Below are positions 20,739-28,083 of a stretch of 64,000 nucleotides of DNA, piece by piece. Position 1 is the stretch's first letter. Each line of letters opens with the position of its first letter. The stretch is from Mycolicibacterium moriokaense. Lineage in GTDB: Bacteria; Actinomycetota; Actinomycetes; Mycobacteriales; Mycobacteriaceae. Under the pieces are notes generated by a model. It searched no databases. It had not been told where the DNA came from and worked only from the letters and a program-made list of their open reading frames with translations. A program made the translations under genes and the position numbers. Location: NCBI RefSeq assembly GCF_010726085.1, contig NZ_AP022560.1, forward strand, positions 3,658,001 to 3,722,000, read 5' to 3'.

Positions 20739-22205
20739 ATGAACCTTTCGGCAGTGCCCGACGTGCGGGCGGCCCGGGCCCCCGAAGCTCCCGCGATAGC
20801 CGACGACTCCGTCGAGCTGAGCAACGCAGACTTCCTCCGTGCCGTGTGTCGCGCCAGCGCGACCCTGCACACGCACGGCCTCGAGCCCGGCGACGTGGTG
20901 GCGATCATGCTGCCCAACCGAGCAGCGTTCGTGGTGGCGATGTTCGCTGCGTGGCGACTCGGCGCGGCGGTCACGCCCGTCAGCCCCACCCTCGTGCCGG
21001 CGGAGATTTCGTACCAGCTCACCGATGCCGCAGCCAAGCTACTCGTCGTCGACGAGCCGCTCGGCTTCGATCCCCCGATCGGTGTAGTGCTGACTGCCGA
21101 CGAACTGATTGCAGCATCGGGGTCGACGGCAGTCGAACCCGCCGCACACCGCGACGACGCCCTCGCGCTGCTGATCTACACCAGCGGCACGACTGGACGG
21201 CCCAAAGGCGTCGTGCTCGACCAAGGCAACTTGAATGCCATGTGCCGCATGACGATCGACGCATTCGCGATGGGCAGTGACGACCACAGCCTGCTCATCC
21301 TCCCCTTGTTCCACGTCAACGGGATCGTCGTCAGCACACTGGCTCCGCTGATCGCGGGTGGCTGCACGACGATCGCCGGGCGGTTCAGCCCGGCAACTTT
21401 TTTCGACCGGATCGAAAAGTGCCGCCCCACCTATTTCTCGGCTGTCCCGACGATCTACACGATGCTTGCCGACCTGCCCGACGAGGTGCGGCCCGACACT
21501 TCTTCGGTGCGGTTCGCCCTCTGCGGGGCCGCACCGGCCAGTACGGAACTGCTGGACAGGTTCGAGACCCGCTACGGCATCCCGATCATCGAGGGGTACG
21601 GGCTCTCGGAAGGAACATGCGCCAGTACCGTGAACCCCCTCAACGGCAACCGCAAACCCGGCACTGTCGGCCTTCCGCTGCCGGGACAGGCGATTCGCAT
21701 CGTCGGACCCGGCGACGTACCGGTTCCCGACGGTGAGGCCGGCGAGGTGCTCATCAACGGCCGCAATGTGATGCGCGGCTACCTTAACCGGCCTGAGGAG
21801 ACGGCAAAGACGCTCGTCGACGGCTGGCTGCACACCGGGGACGTCGGGTACTTGGACGAAGACGGCTACCTCGTGTTGATCGACCGCGCGAAGGACATGA
21901 TCATCCGCGGCGGCGAGAACATCTACCCCAAGGAGATCGAGTCCGTCGTCTATCAGTTGCCGCAGATCGCGGAGGCCGCCGTGGTCGGCCGCACCCACCC
22001 CGTGTACGGCGAAGAGCCGGTGCTGTTCGTATCGCTGAACTCAGGCGCTGATATAGCCACCGGACAGATCGACGAGCACGTGCGCACGTCCCTCTCCAAA
22101 TACAAAGTGCCCGTAGGGATCACGATCCTCGACGGCTTACCCAAGAACGCGGTCGGCAAGATCGACAAGCCCTCGCTCAGAAAATCGCTTACCCACCAAG
22201 GCTGA
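20739..22205 (+). CDS. Class I adenylate-forming enzyme (acyl-CoA ligase)
   Basis: This 488-residue cytosolic enzyme activates a carboxylic acid with ATP and most likely transfers it to CoA. Motifs in order: the P-loop YTSGTTGRPKGV near 148, GYGLSEGT near 287, the hinge region LIDRAKDMIIRGGENIYP near 375-393 and the catalytic lysine in NAVGKIDK near 474. It is shorter than FadD-type ligases of about 550-600 residues. ATG 20739 has GAGG 8 bases upstream. It leads a three-gene row with the DUF3556 and FAD-oxidoreductase genes. The acid substrate is unknown. Confidence 0.9.
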   Translation: MNLSAVPDVRAARAPEAPAIADDSVELSNADFLRAVCRASATLHTHGLEPGDVVAIMLPNRAAFVVAMFAAWRLGAAVTPVSPTLVPAEISYQLTDAAAKLLVVDEPLGFDPPIGVVLTADELIAASGSTAVEPAAHRDDALALLIYTSGTTGRPKGVVLDQGNLNAMCRMTIDAFAMGSDDHSLLILPLFHVNGIVVSTLAPLIAGGCTTIAGRFSPATFFDRIEKCRPTYFSAVPTIYTMLADLPDEVRPDTSSVRFALCGAAPASTELLDRFETRYGIPIIEGYGLSEGTCASTVNPLNGNRKPGTVGLPLPGQAIRIVGPGDVPVPDGEAGEVLINGRNVMRGYLNRPEETAKTLVDGWLHTGDVGYLDEDGYLVLIDRAKDMIIRGGENIYPKEIESVVYQLPQIAEAAVVGRTHPVYGEEPVLFVSLNSGADIATGQIDEHVRTSLSKYKVPVGITILDGLPKNAVGKIDKPSLRKSLTHQG

Positions 22206-22230
22206 GACCACTACCTCGAAGGAGCCGACC

Positions 22231-23997
22231 ATGGGGTTCATGGCACCGAATTTGCCTGCGGTACAGCCCGAATTATTCCTCAGGAAACCGCTGATGGAGC
22301 GCATCAGGTTGCTCACGTTGAAGTGGGTGGACCATGGATACGGTGTACCCAGAGTGGTGCACACCATCTACATCGCCAAGTTGGTCTTCTTCTATTCCCT
22401 GGGCGGCGTCTTGGTCGCCACGCTCACGTCCGGGCTGCCGGCATTCTGGCATGTGTCGGAGTGGTGGAGCGAGCCCATTGTCTACCAGAAAATGATCCTG
22501 TGGACGGTGCTGCTTGAGCTGCTCGGCCTGGCCGGATCGTGGGGCCCGCTGGCCGGCAAGACCAAACCGATGACCGGGGGATACCGGTTTTGGATGAAGG
22601 TCAACACAATTCGACTACGGCCGTGGAAGTGGGTCCCGTTCACCGTGGGCAACCGGCGTACGTGGTTCGACGTTTCGTTGTATCTGGCGTTGATCGCCAG
22701 CGTGGCAGTGGCACTGGCGGTGCCCGGCGTACATAGTGACTCGCTGTCAGCGGTCTTACCGCTCAACACCTCGGGCGTCGTGAACCCGGCACTGCTGATC
22801 ACGCCCATGGCGTTGTTGGTGCTGATTGGCTTGCGGGACAGGACCATTTTTCTCGCAGCACGGGGTGAACAGTACCTGCCGGCGTTGTTCTTCATTGCCG
22901 TACTGCCGTTCGTCGACATGATCATCGCGCTGAAACTACTGATCGTCACCGTGTGGATCTGGGCCGGCATTTCCAAGCTCGGCATCCACTTCACCAGCGT
23001 CATCCCGCCGATGGTCAGCAACAGCCCCGCCCTGCCCTTCAAGTGGTTGAAGCGGGCTCACTACCGCAACTTCCCGCACGACCTGCGCCCATCGCATCTC
23101 GCAGGCTTCATGGCGCACGGGCCGGGCACGGTGGTCGAGATCATCGCCCCCTTGGCGCTGCTGTTGTCACCCTGGCCCTGGCTGACTTTCGTCGCCGCGG
23201 CGATCATGGTCGGATTCCACTTGTTCATCATCTCGACCTTCCCGATGGCGGTGCCGGTGGAATGGAATGTGCTGTTCGCCTACGCGACGCTCTTCCTTTT
23301 CCTCGGCTTCCCCAACTGGAAGGGCTACGCGGTGTGGGACATGTCCACGTCGTGGCTGGCGATTGCTCTTCTGGCTGGCCTGTCGTTCTTCCCGGTACTT
23401 GGCAATGTGCGGCCCGACCTGGTGTCGTTCCTGCCGGCGATGCGCCAGTATGCGGGGAACTGGGCATCCGCGGTGTGGACGTTTGCACCCGGCGCCGAGG
23501 AGAAGCTGAACCTGGTGACGCGTTCGGCGAAGAACCAGGTCGACCAGTTGGTCGACGCCGGGTATGAGCCGATGTGGGCTGAGATATTCCTGCAGCAGAC
23601 GCTCGCGTTCCGCTGCTTTCACAGCCAGGGGCGGGGCCTCTACTCGGTGCTGCTGAAGAATCTCCCCGATATCGACCACAGGACGGTCCGCGAAGCGGAA
23701 CTGGTCGCCAATTCGATTCTCGGCTTCAATTTCGGTGACGGTCATCTGCACAACGAAGACTTGATCTGTGCCGTGCAGGACGAGGCCAAGTTCGAGCCGG
23801 GCGAGCTCGTCGTCGTCTGGGTCGAGTCGCAACCTATCCATCGCAGGATCCAGCACTACAAGGTCATCGACGCGGCGCTCGGCGTCGTCGAGTGCGGCAC
23901 GTGGAACCCGGAGGATGCCGTGGCGGAACAGCCTTGGCTGCCCAATGGCCCAATTACATTGAACGTGACCTGGACTCGAGAGGCGGCGGACGCGTGA
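22231..23997 (+). CDS. DUF3556 transmembrane protein
   Basis: This 588-residue integral membrane protein has about ten hydrophobic segments in the first 430 residues and a soluble C-terminal domain of about 150 residues. It is the DUF3556 family found in mycobacteria. Notable text is the amphipathic start, LTLKWVDHGYGVPRVVHTIYI (cited in part), and HYRNFPHDLRPSHLAGFMAHG between helices. Start ATG 22231 has GAAGGAG upstream. It overlaps the next gene by 4 bases (GTGA). The role is unknown; being between an acyl-CoA ligase and an FAD oxidoreductase, it may handle a lipid or polyketide-like substrate at the membrane, which is inference only. Confidence 0.82.
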   Translation: MGFMAPNLPAVQPELFLRKPLMERIRLLTLKWVDHGYGVPRVVHTIYIAKLVFFYSLGGVLVATLTSGLPAFWHVSEWWSEPIVYQKMILWTVLLELLGLAGSWGPLAGKTKPMTGGYRFWMKVNTIRLRPWKWVPFTVGNRRTWFDVSLYLALIASVAVALAVPGVHSDSLSAVLPLNTSGVVNPALLITPMALLVLIGLRDRTIFLAARGEQYLPALFFIAVLPFVDMIIALKLLIVTVWIWAGISKLGIHFTSVIPPMVSNSPALPFKWLKRAHYRNFPHDLRPSHLAGFMAHGPGTVVEIIAPLALLLSPWPWLTFVAAAIMVGFHLFIISTFPMAVPVEWNVLFAYATLFLFLGFPNWKGYAVWDMSTSWLAIALLAGLSFFPVLGNVRPDLVSFLPAMRQYAGNWASAVWTFAPGAEEKLNLVTRSAKNQVDQLVDAGYEPMWAEIFLQQTLAFRCFHSQGRGLYSVLLKNLPDIDHRTVREAELVANSILGFNFGDGHLHNEDLICAVQDEAKFEPGELVVVWVESQPIHRRIQHYKVIDAALGVVECGTWNPEDAVAEQPWLPNGPITLNVTWTREAADA

Positions 23998-25409
23998 GTA
24001 ACGCGGTGGTGGTAGGCGGTGGACCCAATGGGCTCGCCGCCGCTGTTGCCCTGGCATGGGCGGGAGTGCAGGTAACGGTGCTGGAGGCCGCCGACGAGGT
24101 CGGCGGCGGGGCACGCTCCAGCGAGGCGATCCTGCCCGGCTTGCTGCACGACCACTGCTCGGCGATTCATCCGATGGCCGTCGGCTCAGCATTTCTGAAC
24201 GAAATCGCACTCGATCGCTACGGACTGCAGTGGCTCTGGCCCGAGATCGACTGCGCACATCCGCTCGACAGCGGTGATGCCGGCGTGCTGCGCCGGTCGG
24301 TCGATGACACGGCCGATGGGCTCGGCGCCGACGGCAGGCAGTGGAAGCGCGTGTTCGGCGCACCCTCGGCGCGGTTCGACCTGCTGGCCGAGGACATCAT
24401 GGGGCCACTGCTTCGGAAGCCCAATCATCCGTTGGTGATGGCCCGGTTTGGGGCCCCAACCGTGCTGCCCGCGGCCACGTTCGCGCACGCGTTCCGAACC
24501 CCGGAGGCCCGGGCGCTGTGGGGCGGCGTTGCGGCACACGCGTTTCGGCCACTGCACTACCCGATGACCTCGGCGATCGGTATCGGCATCATCACGGCGG
24601 GCCACCGCCATGGCTGGCCCGTCGCTGTGGGGGGCTCGCAGTCGATCACCAACGCGCTGGTGTCGCTGCTCGGCGATCTCGGCGGCAAGATCGAAACCGG
24701 GGCGCGGATCGACTCCGCCTCCCAACTCCCCCGCACCGACGTCACGATGTTCGACCTCGCGCCAAGCGCCGTCGCGAAGATCCTGTCCGATCGCCTACCG
24801 TGGCGGGTGGCGCGCGCATACCGCCGCTACCGATACGGGCCGGGTGCCTTCAAAGTCGACTTCGCGGTGGAGGGTGGCGTTCCGTGGCGCAGCCCCGACG
24901 CGCATCGGGCCGGGACGGTTCATCTCGGCGGCGACTTTGCCGAAATCGCCGCGACCGAACGTGACGTACACGCCGGACGGATGCCCGAGCGCCCGTTCGT
25001 GCTCGTCGGCCAGCAATACCTCGCCGACCCCGGCCGCTCCGTCGGCAACATCCATCCATTGTGGACTTATGCCCATGTGCCACATGGCTACACGGGTGAC
25101 GCCACCGAAGCGATCATTGCCCAGATCGAACGATTTGCGCCCGGATTCCGGGACCGGATCGTTGGGCGAACCGTCCGCTCAACCACCGAGATGTCCGCCT
25201 ACAACGCCAACTACGTCGGTGGCGACATCCTCACAGGGGCCAAGGACATTCGTCAGCTGACCTTCGGGCCACGGGCCACACTCAACCCCTATCGGATCGG
25301 CATACCCGGCATGTACATCTGCTCAGCCGCGACTCCGCCGGGGCCTGGCGCGCATGGAATGTGCGGTGCGAACGCCGCGAAGTACGCCCTGAAATACCTG
25401 GGTGCGTGA
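23994..25409 (+). CDS. NAD(P)/FAD-dependent oxidoreductase, phytoene-desaturase-like
   Basis: This 471-residue flavoprotein starts with the dinucleotide-binding motif VVVGGGPNGLAAAVALAWAG and an acidic residue LEAADEVGGGARS, the pattern of the CrtI / amine-oxidase group. A C-terminal FAD motif is present near PGMYICSAATPPGPGAHGM. Members oxidise or desaturate hydrophobic molecules such as carotenoids. GTG 23994 overlaps the stop of the DUF3556 gene. It ends convergent to the two SDR genes with a gap of 174 bases that holds nothing recognisable. Confidence 0.88.
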   Translation: MSNAVVVGGGPNGLAAAVALAWAGVQVTVLEAADEVGGGARSSEAILPGLLHDHCSAIHPMAVGSAFLNEIALDRYGLQWLWPEIDCAHPLDSGDAGVLRRSVDDTADGLGADGRQWKRVFGAPSARFDLLAEDIMGPLLRKPNHPLVMARFGAPTVLPAATFAHAFRTPEARALWGGVAAHAFRPLHYPMTSAIGIGIITAGHRHGWPVAVGGSQSITNALVSLLGDLGGKIETGARIDSASQLPRTDVTMFDLAPSAVAKILSDRLPWRVARAYRRYRYGPGAFKVDFAVEGGVPWRSPDAHRAGTVHLGGDFAEIAATERDVHAGRMPERPFVLVGQQYLADPGRSVGNIHPLWTYAHVPHGYTGDATEAIIAQIERFAPGFRDRIVGRTVRSTTEMSAYNANYVGGDILTGAKDIRQLTFGPRATLNPYRIGIPGMYICSAATPPGPGAHGMCGANAAKYALKYLGA

Positions 25410-25583
25410 CGCGCACCGTCGAACTGGAAGATCGACAGTCGCGGTTAGCGATGTCCGTCGTCGTCGCGCACCGATAGAGCGCGACTCCAGCGATACCGTC
25501 GCAAAGAAATGGACGCGACAACGGCGAACGTTGATACCGCCCGAATCGCGCCGCGGACGACTGGTGAACAAAGGGGCCTGCCG

Positions 25584-26387
25584 TCAGAACAGGCTTGCGG
25601 TCAGACCCCCGTCGACGACAAACCCTGCGCCGGTGCAAAACCGCGACCGGTCACCGGCGAGGAACAACGCCAGCCCGGCGACATCGTCGACGCTGACATA
25701 ACCTCCCTGTGCTGCGGTGATGACGGTGTCGAAGTCAATACCCAACGCCGCGCTGTATTTCTCGCGGTTCGCGGTGACCAGTTCCGTCTCCGCGAATCCG
25801 GGCAGGATCGCGTTGACCCTGATCCCTGCCGGCCGCAGTTCAAGCGCAGCGGTCTTGGTCAAGCTCACCACACCGGCCTTCGCTGCGGCGTAATGCGCAG
25901 CCAACGGGATGCCCGCCAGGGCTGTCACCGAGGCCATCGTGATGATGGATCCGGCCGTCTGCGACGCGATCATCGACCGTGCAGCGGATCGCACCGTGAG
26001 GAAGACCCCGTCGAGATTGGTCGACAACATGGTGCGCCAGGTGGCGAAGGGCATCTCCACGATCGGCAGAACACCGGCGATCCCCGCGTTCGCAACGGCA
26101 ATGTCAACCTTGGCATACCGATCTACCGCGTGCTCGAAGAGTTCGACGACGCTGCGCTCGTTGGTCACGTCGCATTGCACCGCAACGGCGTTCGGCAGGG
26201 CGCTCGCAGCGGACGCCGCAGCGGATGCGTCGATATCGGCGATGACCACGGTGGCGCCTCGAGCGGCGTAAGCCTGCGCGACAGCGTGACCGATGCCGCG
26301 GGCGGCGCCGGTGACGACGGCGACTTTGCCGACGAGAGAACCCTCGGCAGTCTCGAATGCGCTTTCAGCAAATGCAGTGTGGGACAT
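25584..26387 (-). CDS. Short-chain dehydrogenase/reductase (island, downstream copy)
   Basis: This 267-residue classical SDR has TGAARGIG near residue 27, Asp in IADIDAS (an NAD(H) preference), CDVTNE, NAGIAG, serine in TMASVTALAG and the catalytic YAAAK. The C-terminal DGGLTASLF is typical of FabG-like dehydrogenases. A clear AAGGAG precedes ATG 26387. It lies 9 bases after the other SDR gene, so both are one transcript. The two share the same fold and end, and may be an old tandem duplication, but they are clearly diverged. Confidence 0.9.
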   Translation of the reverse strand: MSHTAFAESAFETAEGSLVGKVAVVTGAARGIGHAVAQAYAARGATVVIADIDASAAASAASALPNAVAVQCDVTNERSVVELFEHAVDRYAKVDIAVANAGIAGVLPIVEMPFATWRTMLSTNLDGVFLTVRSAARSMIASQTAGSIITMASVTALAGIPLAAHYAAAKAGVVSLTKTAALELRPAGIRVNAILPGFAETELVTANREKYSAALGIDFDTVITAAQGGYVSVDDVAGLALFLAGDRSRFCTGAGFVVDGGLTASLF

Positions 26388-26396
26388 GCGTTCTCC

Positions 26397-27158
26397 TTAG
26401 AAAAGGTTCGCGGTGAGGCCACCGTCGACAAGGTAGTGGGCGCCGTTGATGAAGCGGGCGTCGTCAGAGGCGAGGAAAGCGACGCTCTCGGCGATCTCGG
26501 CCGGCGTGCCGAAGCGGCCCTGCTTGAGCGCGACGAGGTCGTCGAACGGGATCGGAGCGACGGCCTCGAGAGGTGCTGCCAAGCGCTCGGCCATTTCGGT
26601 GCGAACAAGTCCCGGGCAGACGGCATTTACGCGAATACCGGCCTGACGTAGTTCGATGGCGGCCGATTCGGTAAAGCGGATCAGTGCTCCCTTGGACGCG
26701 CTGTAGGCGCTGACCAATGGGCCACCCGCGGTGCCGGCGACAGATGATACGACCACGATCGCACCGTTCCCGGCTGCCGCAAGCGCCGGCACCGCCGCCT
26801 TGGTGAACCGGAAGGTGCCTGTCACGTTGACATCGAGCACCTGACTGAACTCGTCACTCGTGAGTTCGATTATGGGCTTGGCGATTTCAATCCCTGCGTT
26901 GTTGACAAGTAAGTCCAGCCCGCCGAACGCTTCAACGGCGCGTGCCACCGCGAGATCTACATCGGCGTCCGACCGCACATCGCACCCCACGCCGATACTC
27001 CCGTTGCCCAGCTGACGTGCCGCAGCGTTCGCCCCTTGAGCATCGAGGTCTACGACGGCAACTTTGGCACCGCCCGCCACGAGACGACTGGCGATGGCGA
27101 AACCAATCCCGCGGGCCGATCCCGACACGATCGCGCGTCGGCCGAACAGATCCTCCAT
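26397..27158 (-). CDS. Short-chain dehydrogenase/reductase (island, upstream copy)
   Basis: This 253-residue classical SDR has SGSARGIG near residue 11, Asp in VVDLDAQ, NNAGIE, the catalytic serine in VVSSVAG and YSASK, and ends DGGLTANLF. It is nearly core-length for FabG-like enzymes. ATG 27158 is preceded by GGAGGAG. It is the first gene of the minus-strand pair in the island. The substrate is not predictable; location beside a ligase and FAD oxidoreductase suggests shared use in one pathway. Confidence 0.9.
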   Translation of the reverse strand: MEDLFGRRAIVSGSARGIGFAIASRLVAGGAKVAVVDLDAQGANAAARQLGNGSIGVGCDVRSDADVDLAVARAVEAFGGLDLLVNNAGIEIAKPIIELTSDEFSQVLDVNVTGTFRFTKAAVPALAAAGNGAIVVVSSVAGTAGGPLVSAYSASKGALIRFTESAAIELRQAGIRVNAVCPGLVRTEMAERLAAPLEAVAPIPFDDLVALKQGRFGTPAEIAESVAFLASDDARFINGAHYLVDGGLTANLF

Positions 27159-27446
27159 AGGATGCTCCTCCAGTGACGTTGCCTGATAAGGCTTGTGACA
27201 TCCAATGTGGCAGGCAGGTGGGGCAAAGGCTTCGTCTCGCCGCAACGGCGATTACCGAGTTGGTTGTTGGTTGGAGACGATGGCTGTGGTCCGGCTTCGC
27301 CGCGAACTGGTGCGCAAGTCGGACACGCGAATTCGCGGCCAACGCGGCGAGGCTCTGTGTCGGCCCCACTAACGTATCCAGCGCCGGCGTACGATGCGTT
27401 GACCAACTCAAATGCCAGGTCACACCCCGTATCGCGGATGCCACAG
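27159..27446. other. Right end of the island, no gene recognised
   Basis: 288 bases lie between the SDR start and the right attachment repeat. Frames exist on both strands but none has a start signal or family resemblance; the promoter of the SDR pair must lie here. No integrase fragment could be recognised. Confidence 0.5.
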
Positions 27447-27464
27447 CCCCCTCGGACACAACAT
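27447..27464. repeat. Right attachment repeat of the tRNA-Leu island
   Basis: An exact 18-base copy of 19220-19237, including the last 12 bases of tRNA-Leu. It covers the first two bases of the PaiB-like start codon. Confidence 0.75.
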
Positions 27465-28083
27465 GTACACCCCTTCTTTCAACCGGATCGACGACGAGGA
27501 CGAGATTCGGCGCTTCGTCGCCGAGGCACGATCAGCGCAGTTCATCACGGTCGACCCGGACGGGACTCCCGTCGCCACCCTGCTGCCGGTGATCTGGGAC
27601 GGCGACGTCGTCCTCGCCCATATGGCGCGGGCCAATCCGCAGTGGAAGACGATCGCCCCCGACAGCCCGGCACTGCTGATCTGTTCGGGCCCCGAGGCCT
27701 ACATCAGCCCATCGTGGTACGCGGCGAAGGCCGAACACGGCCGCGTGGTGCCGACGTGGAACTACAGCGCCGTGCACCTGTCCGGCACGGTGCGGGTGCG
27801 CGAGGACCGGGACTGGCTGCGCGACGTGGTCACCCACTTGACCAGCGTGCACGAGGACGGGCGCGATGAGCCGTGGCACCCCGGTGACGCGCCCGAGAAG
27901 TACATCGAGGGCCAACTCGCGGGCATCGTCGGGCTAGAGATCACCGTCAGCCGCGTCGAGGGGAAGGCGAAGCTGAGCCAGAACCGCTCGGCGGCCGACC
28001 GCCGCGGCGTCGTCGACGGGCTACGTGCGGAACCGCACTACGCGGCCGCCGAGGTGGCGGCGGCGATGGAACCCGGCCTCTAG
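27463..28083 (+). CDS. FMN-binding protein, PaiB-like family
   Basis: This 206-residue cytosolic protein has the split-barrel flavin-binding fold of the PaiB family, often annotated as an FMN-binding negative transcriptional regulator. Visible signatures are the start MYTPSFNRIDD, the middle AYISPSWYAAK and VPTWNYSAVHL, and the late SQNRSAADRRGV. It has no helix-turn-helix, so a direct regulator role is doubtful. ATG 27463 begins inside the right attachment repeat. The longer frame from 27412 would read through island DNA. It overlaps the convergent nitrate reductase gene by 4 bases. Confidence 0.87.
   Translation: MYTPSFNRIDDEDEIRRFVAEARSAQFITVDPDGTPVATLLPVIWDGDVVLAHMARANPQWKTIAPDSPALLICSGPEAYISPSWYAAKAEHGRVVPTWNYSAVHLSGTVRVREDRDWLRDVVTHLTSVHEDGRDEPWHPGDAPEKYIEGQLAGIVGLEITVSRVEGKAKLSQNRSAADRRGVVDGLRAEPHYAAAEVAAAMEPGL

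Larger units (their letters stand above)
19220..27464. mobile_element. Putative 8.2 kb genomic island at tRNA-Leu, no integrase
   Basis: The segment is bounded by an 18-bp direct repeat of the tRNA-Leu 3' end. It carries six genes that break the core gene order: pucR-type regulator, acyl-CoA ligase, DUF3556 membrane protein, FAD oxidoreductase and two SDRs. No integrase, excisionase or transfer gene is visible, so it is either a decayed element or one moved by an enzyme encoded elsewhere. The right repeat covers the ATG of the PaiB-like gene, which suggests that this gene once followed the tRNA directly. Confidence 0.6.

Noticed and set aside
27173..27592. Possible integrase remnant at the right end of the island
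   Set aside because: The frame crosses the attachment repeat into the PaiB-like gene in another frame and shows no tyrosine- or serine-recombinase motif.
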